DNA of 64,000 nucleotides from Shinella sumterensis (GTDB lineage Bacteria > Pseudomonadota > Alphaproteobacteria > Rhizobiales > Rhizobiaceae). Of this stretch, positions 32,354 through 41,322 are shown one piece after another (position 1 is the first letter of the stretch; each line of letters starts with the position of its first letter). Both the position numbers and the translations under genes were made by a program. Under the pieces are notes generated by a model. The model ran no database searches and had not been told where the DNA came from. It saw nothing but the letters and a program-made list of their open reading frames with translations. The stretch lies in NCBI RefSeq assembly GCF_004514425.2, contig NZ_MYFN02000012.1:62001-126000 (forward strand), written 5' to 3'.

Positions 32354-33079
32354 TTACTTGCTGCCCCCGAGCGTGCGGACCGCCTCGTTCATCGAATCCT
32401 CGCTGCCGCGCATCAGTGCGGCGATGTTCTCGAAGGCGCGCGTGACCTGGATGAGCTGCGTCATCTCGGCGATGGCGTTGACGTTCGATTCCTCCACGTA
32501 ACCCTGCATCACGCCGGCATCGACGCGGTCGAGGATCGGCTGCGGCGCCCGCGCGGGGATGATGCCGCTGTTGCCGGCGCGCACGAAGCCGCCCGACAGA
32601 TCCGCCTCGAAAATACCGAGGGCTGCGACCGGCCGGCCATTCTGGTTGAGCTGGCCGTCTGCACTGAGCGTGATCGGGCCGGCATTGCCGTCGATCTGGA
32701 TCGGACCGCCGCCGGCATCGAGCACGGGATAGCCGTTCAGCGTGACGAGCTCGCCCGCCTCCGTCAGGGTGAAGCGCCCGTCGCGGGTGAGCGTCGCGCC
32801 GGCCGGCGTTTCCACCTGGAACCAGGCGTCGCCCTTGATGGCGAAATCCAGCGCGCCGTTGGTCTGCGTCATGCCGCCGTTGCGGGTCGAGAGGAATTCC
32901 TCGCCCTGCGAAACGAAGGCGACATCGGCGTTCTTCTGGTCGCTGACGACCTGGTTGAACTTCACTTCGGTGGCGCGGAAACCGACAGTCGTGGAGTTCG
33001 CGACGTTATCGGCAAGCGTTGCCATGCGGCGGTCGAGTGCAATCTGGGACGAAAGCGAGACATAAAGCCCGGTCTGCAT
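32354..33079 (-). CDS. flgF: FlgF, proximal rod protein
   Basis: The ATG at 33079 gives 241 residues starting MQTGLYVSLSSQIALDRRMA, the standard FlgF N-terminus, with NVANSTTVGFRATEVKF as the rod motif and a C-terminal AEMTQLIQVTRAFENIAALM. It is separated by three bases from both neighbours. Upstream in-frame sequence to 33205 belongs to the preceding gene read in another frame. Confidence 0.95.
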   Translation of the reverse strand: MQTGLYVSLSSQIALDRRMATLADNVANSTTVGFRATEVKFNQVVSDQKNADVAFVSQGEEFLSTRNGGMTQTNGALDFAIKGDAWFQVETPAGATLTRDGRFTLTEAGELVTLNGYPVLDAGGGPIQIDGNAGPITLSADGQLNQNGRPVAALGIFEADLSGGFVRAGNSGIIPARAPQPILDRVDAGVMQGYVEESNVNAIAEMTQLIQVTRAFENIAALMRGSEDSMNEAVRTLGGSK

Positions 33080-33081
33080 GC

Positions 33082-33861
33082 TCAGCGGCCTCCGAGTTTC
33101 AGGTTGTTGATGGAAAGAAGCAGGTCCGTCGAAATGCCTGTCAGGCTGGACGGCTGGAAAACGGTCAGCGGATCGTAGCTGCCGGAGGGGTTTTCGAGTT
33201 CCCACATCGCGGTGAAGCGCTCGAGGAGCTTGCCGACCTTCGCGGGATCCTTGAGGTCGTCGAGGTCAAGGATGTCCTCGTAGTATGCGGCCTGGCGGTC
33301 CACATCGGTCGCCGCGAACTCGGCAGGAAGCTGGAATGCCGTGCGCACGACCTGCGCCAGCGCATCGTCGGCGATGATGGAATAGCCCGACGTGATGGAC
33401 GAGGCCATGCGTTCGAAATAGAGCGCGAGCCGCACGCCGGTATTGTCCTCGCCGGCGCTGACCTCCAGCGTCTGGCGCATGTACTTGTCGGCAATGCCTT
33501 TCTGGGCGCGCTCGAAGGTGGTCGCCAGCTCGCCGTGGCGGGCGAAGTTCAGCGATTCGGCCAAGGCCTTGTAGCGTGTGTCGGAAAGCTGGTTCGCGAA
33601 GGCGCCCTTCTCGTCGACGCCCTCCGTCAGCACCTTGCGCATGAAAGCCTTGGCATAGGCCATGTCGTCGAGGCCGTGCGCCTTCATGGCGTAGTTGTAA
33701 AGACGGCTGTCGGCGAAGAAGTCGTCGATCGATTTCACGTCGCCGATCTTCGACAGGTAATATTCGGTCTCGCGCTTGACGTCCGGCTGCTCCGACACGC
33801 GCGTCAGCGATGTCTGGAGGTCCGAGGAAATCAGCTTGTAGCTCGTATAGGTGGTCGTCAC
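33082..33861 (-). CDS. DUF1217-type flagellar-cluster protein
   Basis: The GTG at 33861 is preferred (259 residues, starting [20 protein letters not shown]); a GTG at 33885 is also in frame. The protein is helical, soluble and has no signal peptide; sequence such as [20 protein letters not shown] and [20 protein letters not shown] suits the DUF1217 family found in alphaproteobacterial flagellar clusters. It may be an exported rod or hook-associated factor, since it leads an operon with flgF and fliI. The shared promoter element is 57 bases upstream, divergent from that of motA. Confidence 0.85.
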   Translation of the reverse strand: MTTTYTSYKLISSDLQTSLTRVSEQPDVKRETEYYLSKIGDVKSIDDFFADSRLYNYAMKAHGLDDMAYAKAFMRKVLTEGVDEKGAFANQLSDTRYKALAESLNFARHGELATTFERAQKGIADKYMRQTLEVSAGEDNTGVRLALYFERMASSITSGYSIIADDALAQVVRTAFQLPAEFAATDVDRQAAYYEDILDLDDLKDPAKVGKLLERFTAMWELENPSGSYDPLTVFQPSSLTGISTDLLLSINNLKLGGR

Positions 33862-33917
33862 GATGGCCCGCCGATCAGGGTTCACGAGGGCGCGAAGGCC
33901 CGTTCTGAACCATGATC

Positions 33918-33939
33918 CTGCGGGGTTTTGCTTGTGCGA
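33918..33939 (-). promoter_or_regulatory. Candidate class II promoter of the 33861-flgF-fliI operon
   Basis: On the minus strand: CGCACAAG, nine bases, GCAG (a weaker second half). It lies 57 bases ahead of the GTG at 33861. Confidence 0.45.
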
Positions 33940-33973
33940 ACCTGATCCGCGAACCCACCCTCTGGTACAGCTT

Positions 33974-33994
33974 CACGCAAGGCTGGAACCGTAT
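33974..33994 (+). promoter_or_regulatory. Candidate class II promoter of the motA operon
   Basis: On the plus strand: CACGCAAG, nine bases, GTAT, 40 bases ahead of motA. This is the only plus-strand member and supports the element being oriented with transcription. Confidence 0.5.
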
Positions 33995-34033
33995 TTCCGG
34001 AAGGGTCAGAACTGTGTCGGGACACCTGCGCTT

Positions 34034-34912
34034 ATGAACATTGTAATCGGCCTCATCGTCACCATCGGCTGTATCCTCGGCGGCTTCATGGCCATGGGCG
34101 GCCATGTCGAGGTGCTCAACCAGCCATTCGAGCTCCTGATCATCGGCGGCGCCGGGGTCGGCGGCTTCATCGTCGCCAACACGATGAAGGTGATCAAGGA
34201 AACCGGCAAGGCGCTCGGGGAAGCCTTCAAGCACAAGGTGCCGAAGGAACGCCACTATCTCGATACGCTGGGGGTGCTCTACAGCCTGATGCGGGACCTG
34301 CGCACCAAGTCGCGCAACGAGATCGAGGCCCATATCGACAACCCGGCAGAGTCGCCCATCTTCCAGTCCGCGCCGACGGTTCTCGCCAACAAGGAACTGA
34401 CGGCCTTCATCTGCGACTACGTCCGCCTCATCATCATCGGCAATGCCCGCAGCCACGAGATCGAGGCGCTGATGGACGAGGAAATCCAGACGATCACGCG
34501 CGACAAGATGAAGCCCTACCAGGCGCTCTCCACCATGGGCGACGCCTTCCCGGCCATCGGCATCATCGCCGCCGTTCTCGGGGTCATCAAGGCGATGGGC
34601 AAGATCAACGAATCCCCCGAAGTGCTCGGCGGCCTCATCGGCTCGGCGCTCGTGGGCACCATGCTCGGCATCTTCCTGTCCTATTCCATCGTCACGCCCA
34701 TCACCACCAACATCAAGGTGGTGCGCGAAAAGCAGAATCGCCTCTACGTCATCGTCAAGCAGACGCTCCTCGCCTACATGAACGGCTCCGTTCCGCAGGT
34801 TGCCCTGGAATACGGCCGCAAGACCATCTCCTCCTATGAGCGCCCGTCCATCGACGCCGTGGAACAGGAGATGATGAATCCCGGTGGCGGCGGCGATACG
34901 AAGGCGGCCTGA
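34034..34912 (+). CDS. motA: MotA, flagellar stator proton channel
   Basis: The ATG at 34034 gives 292 residues starting [20 protein letters not shown]. Four membrane helices and the MotA signature ([40 protein letters not shown]) are present. MotA with MotB forms the inner-membrane stator that drives FliG. It leads motA-fliM-fliN-fliG-flhB on the plus strand, with fliM four bases downstream. Confidence 0.96.
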   Translation: MNIVIGLIVTIGCILGGFMAMGGHVEVLNQPFELLIIGGAGVGGFIVANTMKVIKETGKALGEAFKHKVPKERHYLDTLGVLYSLMRDLRTKSRNEIEAHIDNPAESPIFQSAPTVLANKELTAFICDYVRLIIIGNARSHEIEALMDEEIQTITRDKMKPYQALSTMGDAFPAIGIIAAVLGVIKAMGKINESPEVLGGLIGSALVGTMLGIFLSYSIVTPITTNIKVVREKQNRLYVIVKQTLLAYMNGSVPQVALEYGRKTISSYERPSIDAVEQEMMNPGGGGDTKAA

Positions 34913-34915
34913 TCG

Positions 34916-35860
34916 ATGAGCACAGCGACCGTAACCGCAGCCCCGTCCATGGATCCGATCGTTCTTGCGCGCCTCACCGGCAAGCTCGGCGACCGCGAGA
35001 CGGTCTCCAAGCTTTGCGCCACGCTCGGCGACGTGTTCTCCGAATTCCTTCCGGACATGCTGGAAAGCGAACTCGGCTTCGAGGTCGCCGTCTCCTATGC
35101 CGGCTTTACGATGGGCAAGTTCGGAGAACTGACGGAAGGCCTCGGCGGCGCCATGGCCTTCTGCGATGCGTCGCTGCGCGACTGGTGCGAGCATTTCACC
35201 CTGATCTGCGACAGCCCGCTCATCATCACGCTTGTCGAGAACATGCTCGGCGCCGTCAGCGATTCCATCGAGGACCCGCAGCCGCGGCCCCTTTCGAAGA
35301 TCGAACTCGACGTCGCGGCCATGATGTTCGACCGCATCTCCGGCGTCCTGAAAACCGCGGTTTCCAGCGCGACCAGCTTCGAACCCCTGCTCGGCGCCGC
35401 GCACAACGCGGAACTGCGCAAGCCCGTCGAAGACGGCACACAGAACGCGCATGTCGCCATGGTCAACATGGCCGTCGGCATCGGGCCCGTCCTCTCGACC
35501 TTCCATGTCGTCATTCCGCAGGCGACGCTGCTGAAATCCGTCATCGCCGCGCCAAGGCCGGCGAATGTGGCGAAGACCCGCGCCGAGTGGAGCGAGCAGC
35601 TCAGCGAGCAGGTCCGCCGCTCGAAGGTGACGCTGGAGGCGCGCATTCACCTGGAGCCGCAGACGCTCGACACGATCAGCCGCCTGCAACCCGGCGACAT
35701 CATCCCCTTCAACGAAGCGGGCGACGTGCGCGTCGACGTGAACGCCAACGGCCGCAACCTCTATGTCTGCGAGTTCGGGCGGTCGGGCGCCCGCTACACG
35801 GTTCGCGTCAAGGATACCTACGGCTCGGAGGACGACATCCTCCAGCACATCATCGGATAG
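34916..35860 (+). CDS. fliM: FliM, C-ring switch protein
   Basis: The 314-residue product has a central CheC-like part and a C-terminal SpoA domain (LQPGDIIPFNEAGDVRVDVN with ARYTVRVKDTYGSEDDILQH). The N-terminal CheY-binding EIDxLL motif of enteric FliM is not visible, which is usual for the divergent rhizobial protein. It sits in the cytoplasmic C-ring and receives CheY-P. It follows motA directly. Confidence 0.9.
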   Translation: MSTATVTAAPSMDPIVLARLTGKLGDRETVSKLCATLGDVFSEFLPDMLESELGFEVAVSYAGFTMGKFGELTEGLGGAMAFCDASLRDWCEHFTLICDSPLIITLVENMLGAVSDSIEDPQPRPLSKIELDVAAMMFDRISGVLKTAVSSATSFEPLLGAAHNAELRKPVEDGTQNAHVAMVNMAVGIGPVLSTFHVVIPQATLLKSVIAAPRPANVAKTRAEWSEQLSEQVRRSKVTLEARIHLEPQTLDTISRLQPGDIIPFNEAGDVRVDVNANGRNLYVCEFGRSGARYTVRVKDTYGSEDDILQHIIG

Positions 35861-35921
35861 TTCGCATCCGGCTTCGGCCGGCGGCTAGCCTCAGGCAAGT
35901 TTCGAATGGAATAGTGATCTT

Positions 35922-36488
35922 ATGGCACCCAAGAAGACACCCATCGCTGACGACATCACGCCTTCCATCAATGCGGGCGACCAGGAACTGGAGCAGGCGA
36001 TCGACGACCTGCGCGGCGTTCTCCAACAGGACGCGACGTTCGACGGCGGCGTTCCCGCCACCCTCGACGACGACCCGCTGGCGGCCTTCGGCGGTGATTT
36101 CGGCGGCGGCGCGGCAAGTACCGATTTCGGGGGCACCGATTTCGGTGGCTCGAATTTTGGCGGCTCGGATTTCGGCGCCGGCAGCGATTTCTCCACCGAG
36201 GTGAAGGAAACGCCGCGTCCGGGCAGCGCCATGCAGTCCAACCTCGACCTCATCATGGATATCCCGATCGATCTACAGATCGTTCTCGGCTCGTCGCAGA
36301 TGCAGGTCTCCGGCCTCATGAACCTCAGCGAAGGCGCGACGATCGCGCTCGACCGCAGGATCGGCGAGCCCGTCGAGGTGATGGTCAACGGCCGTGTCAT
36401 CGGCCGCGGTGAAATTACGGTTCTGGAAAACGACGACACCCGTTTCGGGGTGAAGCTCATCGAAGTGAAGAGTACACGCAAAGTCTGA
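35922..36488 (+). CDS. fliN: FliN, C-ring switch protein with FGG-rich linker
   Basis: The product has 188 residues. The C-terminal about 85 residues form the SpoA/FliN domain ([40 protein letters not shown]). The N-terminal half is an acidic segment followed by a run of DFGG-like units (about 50-90, [18 protein letters not shown]) that is surely disordered. FliN forms the lower C-ring with FliM and binds FliH in other bacteria. It is 61 bases after fliM. Confidence 0.94.
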   Translation: MAPKKTPIADDITPSINAGDQELEQAIDDLRGVLQQDATFDGGVPATLDDDPLAAFGGDFGGGAASTDFGGTDFGGSNFGGSDFGAGSDFSTEVKETPRPGSAMQSNLDLIMDIPIDLQIVLGSSQMQVSGLMNLSEGATIALDRRIGEPVEVMVNGRVIGRGEITVLENDDTRFGVKLIEVKSTRKV

Positions 36489-36518
36489 TACCCGCTGAAG
36501 GGGTCAGGGGGACAATCC

Positions 36519-37556
36519 ATGATGGATTTCGAAAATTTCGGCACGTCCACGGCGCTTGGTTCGCCGCTGTCGCCGGTGGAAAAAGCCGCAGCGGTGCTGC
36601 TTGCCATGGGCAAGGGTGTCGCCGGCAAGCTTCTGAAGTATTTCACCCAGAGTGAACTGCAGGCCATCATCGCCGCGGCTCAGAACCTGCGCGCCATTCC
36701 CCCACACGAACTGATCGACCTCGTCAACGAGTTCGAGGACCTGTTCACCGAAGGCGCGGGCCTCATGGACAACGCCAAGATGATGGAAGGCATTCTCGAG
36801 GAAGGCCTGACGCCGGACGAGGTGGATGGCCTGCTTGGCCGCCGCGCCGCCTTCCAGGCGTTCGAAACGACGATCTGGGATCGCCTTCAGGATGCCGATC
36901 CGGTCTTCGTGGCGCGCTTCCTGCTCAACGAGCACCCCCAGACGATCGCCTATATCCTGTCGATGATGCCGTCCTCCTTCGGCGCCAAGGTGCTGCTGGA
37001 AATTCCGGAAGACCATCGCGCCGACATCATCAACCGTACCGTCAACCTGAAGGACGCAAGCCCCAAGGCGACCGCGATCGTCGAAGCGCGCGTCATCGAG
37101 ATGATCTCGGCGCTGGATGCGGAGCGCAACTCGGTCGGCTCGAACAAGGTGGCCGACCTCATGAACGAACTGGAAAAATCCCAGGTCGACGAAATGCTCG
37201 CCTCGCTCGAAACGGTCTCGACCGAATCGGTCAAGAAGGTTCGCCCGAAGATCTTCCTCTTCGAGGACGTCCTCTACATGCCGCAGCGCAGCCGCGTGTC
37301 GCTGTTCAACGACGTGTCCGGCGACATCATCACCGCTGCCCTGCGCGGCGCATCGATGGAACTGCGCGAATCGGTGCTTTCCGCCATCGGCGCGCGCCAG
37401 CGCCGCATGATCGAATCGGACCTCGCCGCCGGCGACCAGGGCAATCCGCGCGAAATCGCCATCGCCCGCCGCTCCATCACCCAGGAAGCGATCCGCCTCG
37501 CCGCAGCCGGACAAATCCAGTTGAAGGAAAAGGAACAGGAAGCCCAGGCCGCCTGA
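36519..37556 (+). CDS. fliG: FliG, C-ring torque protein
   Basis: The 345-residue protein matches FliG: an N-terminal FliF-binding domain (VEKAAAVLLAMGKGVAGKLL), a middle domain with EHPQTIAYILSMMPSSFGAK, and a C-terminal torque helix region containing FEDVLYMPQRSRVSLFNDVS and AIGARQRRMIESDLAAGDQG. It couples the MotA stator to the C-ring. A 110-base gap with two strong hairpins separates it from flhB. Confidence 0.96.
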   Translation: MMDFENFGTSTALGSPLSPVEKAAAVLLAMGKGVAGKLLKYFTQSELQAIIAAAQNLRAIPPHELIDLVNEFEDLFTEGAGLMDNAKMMEGILEEGLTPDEVDGLLGRRAAFQAFETTIWDRLQDADPVFVARFLLNEHPQTIAYILSMMPSSFGAKVLLEIPEDHRADIINRTVNLKDASPKATAIVEARVIEMISALDAERNSVGSNKVADLMNELEKSQVDEMLASLETVSTESVKKVRPKIFLFEDVLYMPQRSRVSLFNDVSGDIITAALRGASMELRESVLSAIGARQRRMIESDLAAGDQGNPREIAIARRSITQEAIRLAAAGQIQLKEKEQEAQAA

Positions 37557-37596
37557 TCCGCCTTGACAGGCTGATCCTGCAAGCCGAGCGTATTTT

Positions 37597-37645
37597 CGGC
37601 CCGAATCTCCTGTGGGGGTTCGGGCCGCCTGCTTTTCTGGCAGGC
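37597..37645 (+). terminator. Two adjacent hairpins between fliG and flhB
   Basis: A perfect 9-base stem (37597-37605 with 37619-37627) is followed by a 6-base stem with a TTTTCTG loop (37627-37632 with 37640-37645). They share one base. They may attenuate transcription into flhB or protect the upstream mRNA; no T-run follows, so full termination is unlikely. Confidence 0.45.
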
Positions 37646-37666
37646 TGATCAAGCCGGAGCGCGCGA

Positions 37667-38749
37667 GTGGCTGACGACGACGACAAGGACAGCAAAACAG
37701 AGCTTCCGACCGAGAAGAAGATTCGCGACGCCATGGAGAAAGGCAACACGCCGTTCTCCCGCGAGGTCACGATCTTCGCCTCGACGCTCGCCATCTATGT
37801 CTATCTCGTCTTCTTCCTGCCCGGCGGCGTGGCGCGGATGAACGAGACGCTGCGGGATTTCTTCGAACAGCCCGAAGCCTGGAACCTGAAATCCGGCACG
37901 GACGTCATCGCCATCTTCCGCCATCTCGGCTGGGAAGCGGGCGGCCTTCTCCTGCCCATCCTCATCATGATGATGGTCTTTGGCGTTGCCTCGTCAGTCT
38001 TCCAGAACCTGCCGAGCCCCGTACTGGAGCGCGTGCGGCCGCAGATGAACCGGCTGAGCCCGATCAAGGGCCTCACCCGCCTCTTCGGCAAGCAGGGGCT
38101 TGTCGAATTCGTGAAGTCGCTGATCAAGATCATGCTCGTGTCGCTGGTCGTCGGCATCATGATGCAGACCAACTACTTCTCGTCGCTCGACACGATGTTC
38201 TCCGAGCCCGCAACCCTGCTCTACATGATGGGTTCGGACGTCAACAAGGTCCTGCTGATCATCCTCTTCGCCACCGCCATCATTGCCGCCATCGACTTCG
38301 CCTGGACGCGCCATCACTGGTTCACCGAGCTCATGATGACGAAGCAGGAGGTGAAGGAGGAAATGAAGCAGGCGCAGGGCGACCCGATCGTCAAGGCACG
38401 CATGCGCTCCATCCAGCGCGACCGCATCCGCCGCCGCATGATCACCGCGGTGCCGCGCGCCACCCTCGTCATCGCCAACCCGACTCACTTCGCGGTCGCG
38501 CTGCGATATGTCAGGGAGGAAGGCGACGCGCCGGTCGTGGTGGCCAAGGGCCAGGACCTCATCGCCCTCAAGATCCGCGAGATTGCGGAGGAGAATGGCA
38601 TACCCGTTTTCGAAGATCCGCCGCTCGCACGCTCAATGTTTGCGCAAGTCTCGGTGGATAGTGTCATTCCGCCGGTGTTCTACAAAGCAGTGGCGGAGCT
38701 GATTCACCGGGTTTATGCAGCTTCGCCCCAGACCAGACGGGTAAATTAA
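37667..38749 (+). CDS. flhB: FlhB, export specificity switch protein
   Basis: The GTG at 37667 (GGAG seven bases upstream) gives 360 residues. There are four membrane helices in the first 215 residues and a cytoplasmic domain with the autocleavage motif Asn271-Pro-Thr-His ([17 protein letters not shown]). Cleavage there switches export from rod-hook to filament substrates under FliK control. It is followed five bases later by a small conserved gene. Confidence 0.96.
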   Translation: MADDDDKDSKTELPTEKKIRDAMEKGNTPFSREVTIFASTLAIYVYLVFFLPGGVARMNETLRDFFEQPEAWNLKSGTDVIAIFRHLGWEAGGLLLPILIMMMVFGVASSVFQNLPSPVLERVRPQMNRLSPIKGLTRLFGKQGLVEFVKSLIKIMLVSLVVGIMMQTNYFSSLDTMFSEPATLLYMMGSDVNKVLLIILFATAIIAAIDFAWTRHHWFTELMMTKQEVKEEMKQAQGDPIVKARMRSIQRDRIRRRMITAVPRATLVIANPTHFAVALRYVREEGDAPVVVAKGQDLIALKIREIAEENGIPVFEDPPLARSMFAQVSVDSVIPPVFYKAVAELIHRVYAASPQTRRVN

Positions 38750-38754
38750 ATCCG

Positions 38755-39198
38755 ATGAGAAAATGCACCTATTCCGCAGAACGCGAGAAGATTGTTGCCG
38801 AAGCAATCTGCCCGGTCGCCACTGAGCTCAGACTGCTCGATGCCGCCGATCTCGTGTCGTTGTTGCGTTTCGAGTGCTACGGGAACCTGGCCGATCTGGT
38901 CTCTTCGGCCGCCGAACTCTATTTCCTGCCCGGCACCATCAATTTCGGCGCCGGCGGCGACTATCGCCTCGACTGGGATACGGAGCCGGAGGTGACGCTG
39001 GACATGGAGATCCGTCCGCAGGGCGTGACCGTCTATGCGCGCCTGATGCTCCAGAAGGATGTCGCGGGTGTCGAAGTCACGCATGTCGCCTTCAGCGACC
39101 CGGCCGCCGACCCCAATGACAACACGGATTTCCTGCGCAGAAGCCTGCAGGAAGCGCGCTACGTGAAGGGCGACGCGGCGTCTCATCACGCCCATTAA
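38755..39198 (+). CDS. Conserved small protein after flhB, unknown function
   Basis: This 147-residue protein has no signal peptide or membrane segment. It is cysteine-containing at the N-terminus (Cys4, Cys19) and rich in acidic residues, with a beta-type central part (LTVYARLML-like: QGVTVYARLMLQKDVAGVEV). It starts five bases after flhB and is convergent with visR. I do not recognise the family; the tight coupling to flhB suggests a role in flagellar assembly or its regulation. Confidence 0.8.
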   Translation: MRKCTYSAEREKIVAEAICPVATELRLLDAADLVSLLRFECYGNLADLVSSAAELYFLPGTINFGAGGDYRLDWDTEPEVTLDMEIRPQGVTVYARLMLQKDVAGVEVTHVAFSDPAADPNDNTDFLRRSLQEARYVKGDAASHHAH

Positions 39199-39247
39199 AC
39201 GCACGGCAGAGGCCACGACCATGCGCCTGCATGGCCGCTTGGCATCA

Positions 39248-39991
39248 TCAGGTGATGTAGCCGAGCCGGATGGCCTTCGCGATGGCCTGGATGCGGTTGA
39301 CGGCGTCGAGTTTCGTCGTCGCCGTTCCGAGATAGGCGTTCACCGTGTGCACGGAAAGGCCCATCTTCTCGGCGATCACCTCGGAAATGCAGCCGTCACC
39401 CGCCATCTGGAGGCAGGCGATCTCGCGTTCGCTCAGGGCCTCCGCGGGCGTGAGCTTCTTCTCGTCTGCGGCCAGCATGTCGATCAGGATCTGGCAGCTC
39501 TGCATGTGCAGGTCCACCGTCAGGTCGCCGGACGGTGCGATGAAGTTGCCGATGAAGACGACGTAGCCGTTCCCCTGAGCGCCGAGCCTGACAGGAAAGG
39601 CTATGCCCGACCACGGCAGCACCCCGGCCGGCAGGCGCGCGGTGAAGAGCTCGGCGCCCGCCACGGCGAACTGGTTGCCGCCGGCGCCTTCCCAGATAAG
39701 GGGCAGCATGGAGGCTTCCAGATGCGCCAGCATCGCCGCATCGTAGGCGCCCAGCAGCTGGTCGGCCTTGCGGTCGACATCCTGGGCCCAGTTGTGCAGC
39801 GCGAGCCTGAACTTGCGTGCGGTGGGCAGGCCCTGGCCCGAGAGGCGCAGCACGGCGAAGTGCTCGGCGCCGAGCACCGTCTGCATGACCTGGAGGCGGG
39901 AGACGAAATCGGCCGCGCGCACGGATTTCGGCGGCCGGGCCAGGCGGATTTCGGCTTCGGAGATGAGCGGGGCGGAGAGCTGGATTTCCAC
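39248..39991 (-). CDS. visR: VisR, LuxR-type motility regulator
   Basis: The GTG at 39991 gives 247 residues; AGGAGGAG four bases upstream overlaps the visN stop, so translation is coupled. The N-terminal about 170 residues are an autoinducer-binding-like domain and the C-terminus is a LuxR helix-turn-helix (LSEREIACLQMAGDGCISEV; KMGLSVHTVNAYLGTATTKL). VisN and VisR act together as the top motility activator in Sinorhizobium and Agrobacterium, upstream of rem. No luxI gene is nearby. Confidence 0.93.
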   Translation of the reverse strand: MEIQLSAPLISEAEIRLARPPKSVRAADFVSRLQVMQTVLGAEHFAVLRLSGQGLPTARKFRLALHNWAQDVDRKADQLLGAYDAAMLAHLEASMLPLIWEGAGGNQFAVAGAELFTARLPAGVLPWSGIAFPVRLGAQGNGYVVFIGNFIAPSGDLTVDLHMQSCQILIDMLAADEKKLTPAEALSEREIACLQMAGDGCISEVIAEKMGLSVHTVNAYLGTATTKLDAVNRIQAIAKAIRLGYIT

Positions 39992-40002
39992 GACGCTCCT
40001 CC

Positions 40003-40746
40003 TCACACCAGGCTGTGACGAACGGCCCAGGCGATCGCCTCCGACCGGGTCTTCGTCGCCGTCTTGCGCATGACGCTGGTGATGTAGTTGTTGATCGTGT
40101 TGCGCGAGATGCCGAGAATGACGGCGATCTCGCCGCTCGTCTTGCCCTCCGCGATCCAGTAGAGGCATTCGATCTCCCGGTCCGTCAACTCCATATCCCG
40201 GTCCTGCCGGAGGATGGCGCCTTCGCAGCAAACGCTCGCGAAGTAGCCGGTCATGATGCCGACATCGCGCAGCTTGCTCTGGGAGAGGATGAAATGCTCC
40301 GGAAAGAGGAGAAGGAGCGACATGCGCACCCGCCCGACATGGAATGCGATGACGCAATATTCACGGCTGACGCCTCTCGGCACCGCCACGTTGTCGGCCA
40401 GATGGTGGAAGCACGGTTTGAGGAGGGAAAAGCACTTTTCCAGCTCGCTCATCCGCGACTGGGATGCCCCCACCGTCCGGGCAATGCCGCGCACCATGTC
40501 GAACGGCCAGTCGGACGCGACGACGACATCGAGGCCCGCTTCGGGCGAGGCGTCGTGCCGGACGAGAAGATAATGCGACGCGCTGACGTAATCGGTTAAT
40601 GCCTTCAGTCCCGGCGAAAGGCCGGCGGGATCCGCACAGCGCCCAAGCTCCTGAAGAAGAATTTCACGCGCACTCTTACGCTCACCAGATTCGGCGGAGA
40701 ATCCATAAGATTCCCAGGCCGCTGCATCCGACCGCATCGTTTCCAT
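40003..40746 (-). CDS. visN: VisN, LuxR-type motility regulator
   Basis: The 247-residue product ends in a LuxR-type helix-turn-helix (LTDREIECLYWIAEGKTSGE; ILGISRNTINNYITSVMRKT) after an N-terminal sensor-like domain. It pairs with VisR downstream (11 bases apart). The 576-base upstream region includes a perfect CtrA-type box and an 18-base palindrome, indicating complex control of this top-level regulator. Confidence 0.93.
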   Translation of the reverse strand: METMRSDAAAWESYGFSAESGERKSAREILLQELGRCADPAGLSPGLKALTDYVSASHYLLVRHDASPEAGLDVVVASDWPFDMVRGIARTVGASQSRMSELEKCFSLLKPCFHHLADNVAVPRGVSREYCVIAFHVGRVRMSLLLLFPEHFILSQSKLRDVGIMTGYFASVCCEGAILRQDRDMELTDREIECLYWIAEGKTSGEIAVILGISRNTINNYITSVMRKTATKTRSEAIAWAVRHSLV

Positions 40747-41001
40747 GATAGCCCCCTGTTCCGATCCCGACTGGAAGACCCCGCCTCCTTATCGTCACAG
40801 TTCGGAACCGTCCGAATCTGTTTTCCGATCAGGCCGCATCGACGGGAATCACCAAACGAATCAGTAACTAAAGTGTACATCGACCTCCTTCAAAGACCAT
40901 GGCCCCCTTCTCGGGATTTACTTTTGCCGGCTTCTGTGAATCGCCTTCGCGCAGGTGATTTGCTTTTTGTGGCGCTGCCCCGGCAGGAATGAACTGAGCG
41001 G

Positions 41002-41016
41002 TTAACCATTTGTTAA
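41002..41016. promoter_or_regulatory. CtrA-type box upstream of visN
   Basis: TTAA, seven bases (CCATTTG), TTAA, immediately followed by CCAT so that two TTAACCAT half-sites are in direct repeat. It lies 256 bases ahead of the visN ATG. Confidence 0.6.
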
Positions 41017-41209
41017 CCATTCATTATTTTCTGCGCGTTGCCCTCGCCCGTATTTCGGGAAACCCTAAATCAGGAAAATCCGGTGATACACACCCGGCAC
41101 CAGCTGCTATCGCAGCGCAAAATTTTTTTCGCATTCACGCGTCCGTGAATGGCGGCGTCCCAAAATGGGCGCAATCTTGAAGGAAATGCCGCGAACTCAG
41201 CGCCGAAAA

Positions 41210-41227
41210 TGTTGCGCCGGCGCAACA
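41210..41227. promoter_or_regulatory. 18-base perfect palindrome between fliF and visN
   Basis: TGTTGCGCC joined to its reverse complement GGCGCAACA without a spacer. It could be an operator for a dimeric regulator or the core of a hairpin downstream of fliF. Confidence 0.35.
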
Positions 41228-41322
41228 CTTCGCCGCCAAAAAACACACAAATCCCGGTACGAAAAGCAGAACGCGACCCGGTTGGGGCCGCGCTCTTGGA
41301 GACGTTTTCGTGTGACAGGCGG

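Larger units (their letters stand above)
40747..41322. other. Long regulatory gap between fliF and visN
   Basis: These 576 bases hold no convincing gene. Seen: a CtrA-type box (41002-41016) followed by a second TTAACCAT, a small hairpin at 41133-41150, and a perfect 18-base palindrome at 41210-41227. A few open frames here have base composition and content unlike genes. Confidence 0.6.

Noticed and set aside
40605-40880. Small open frame overlapping the visN start
   Set aside because: It is in another frame over the start of visN, with no ribosome site and atypical composition.
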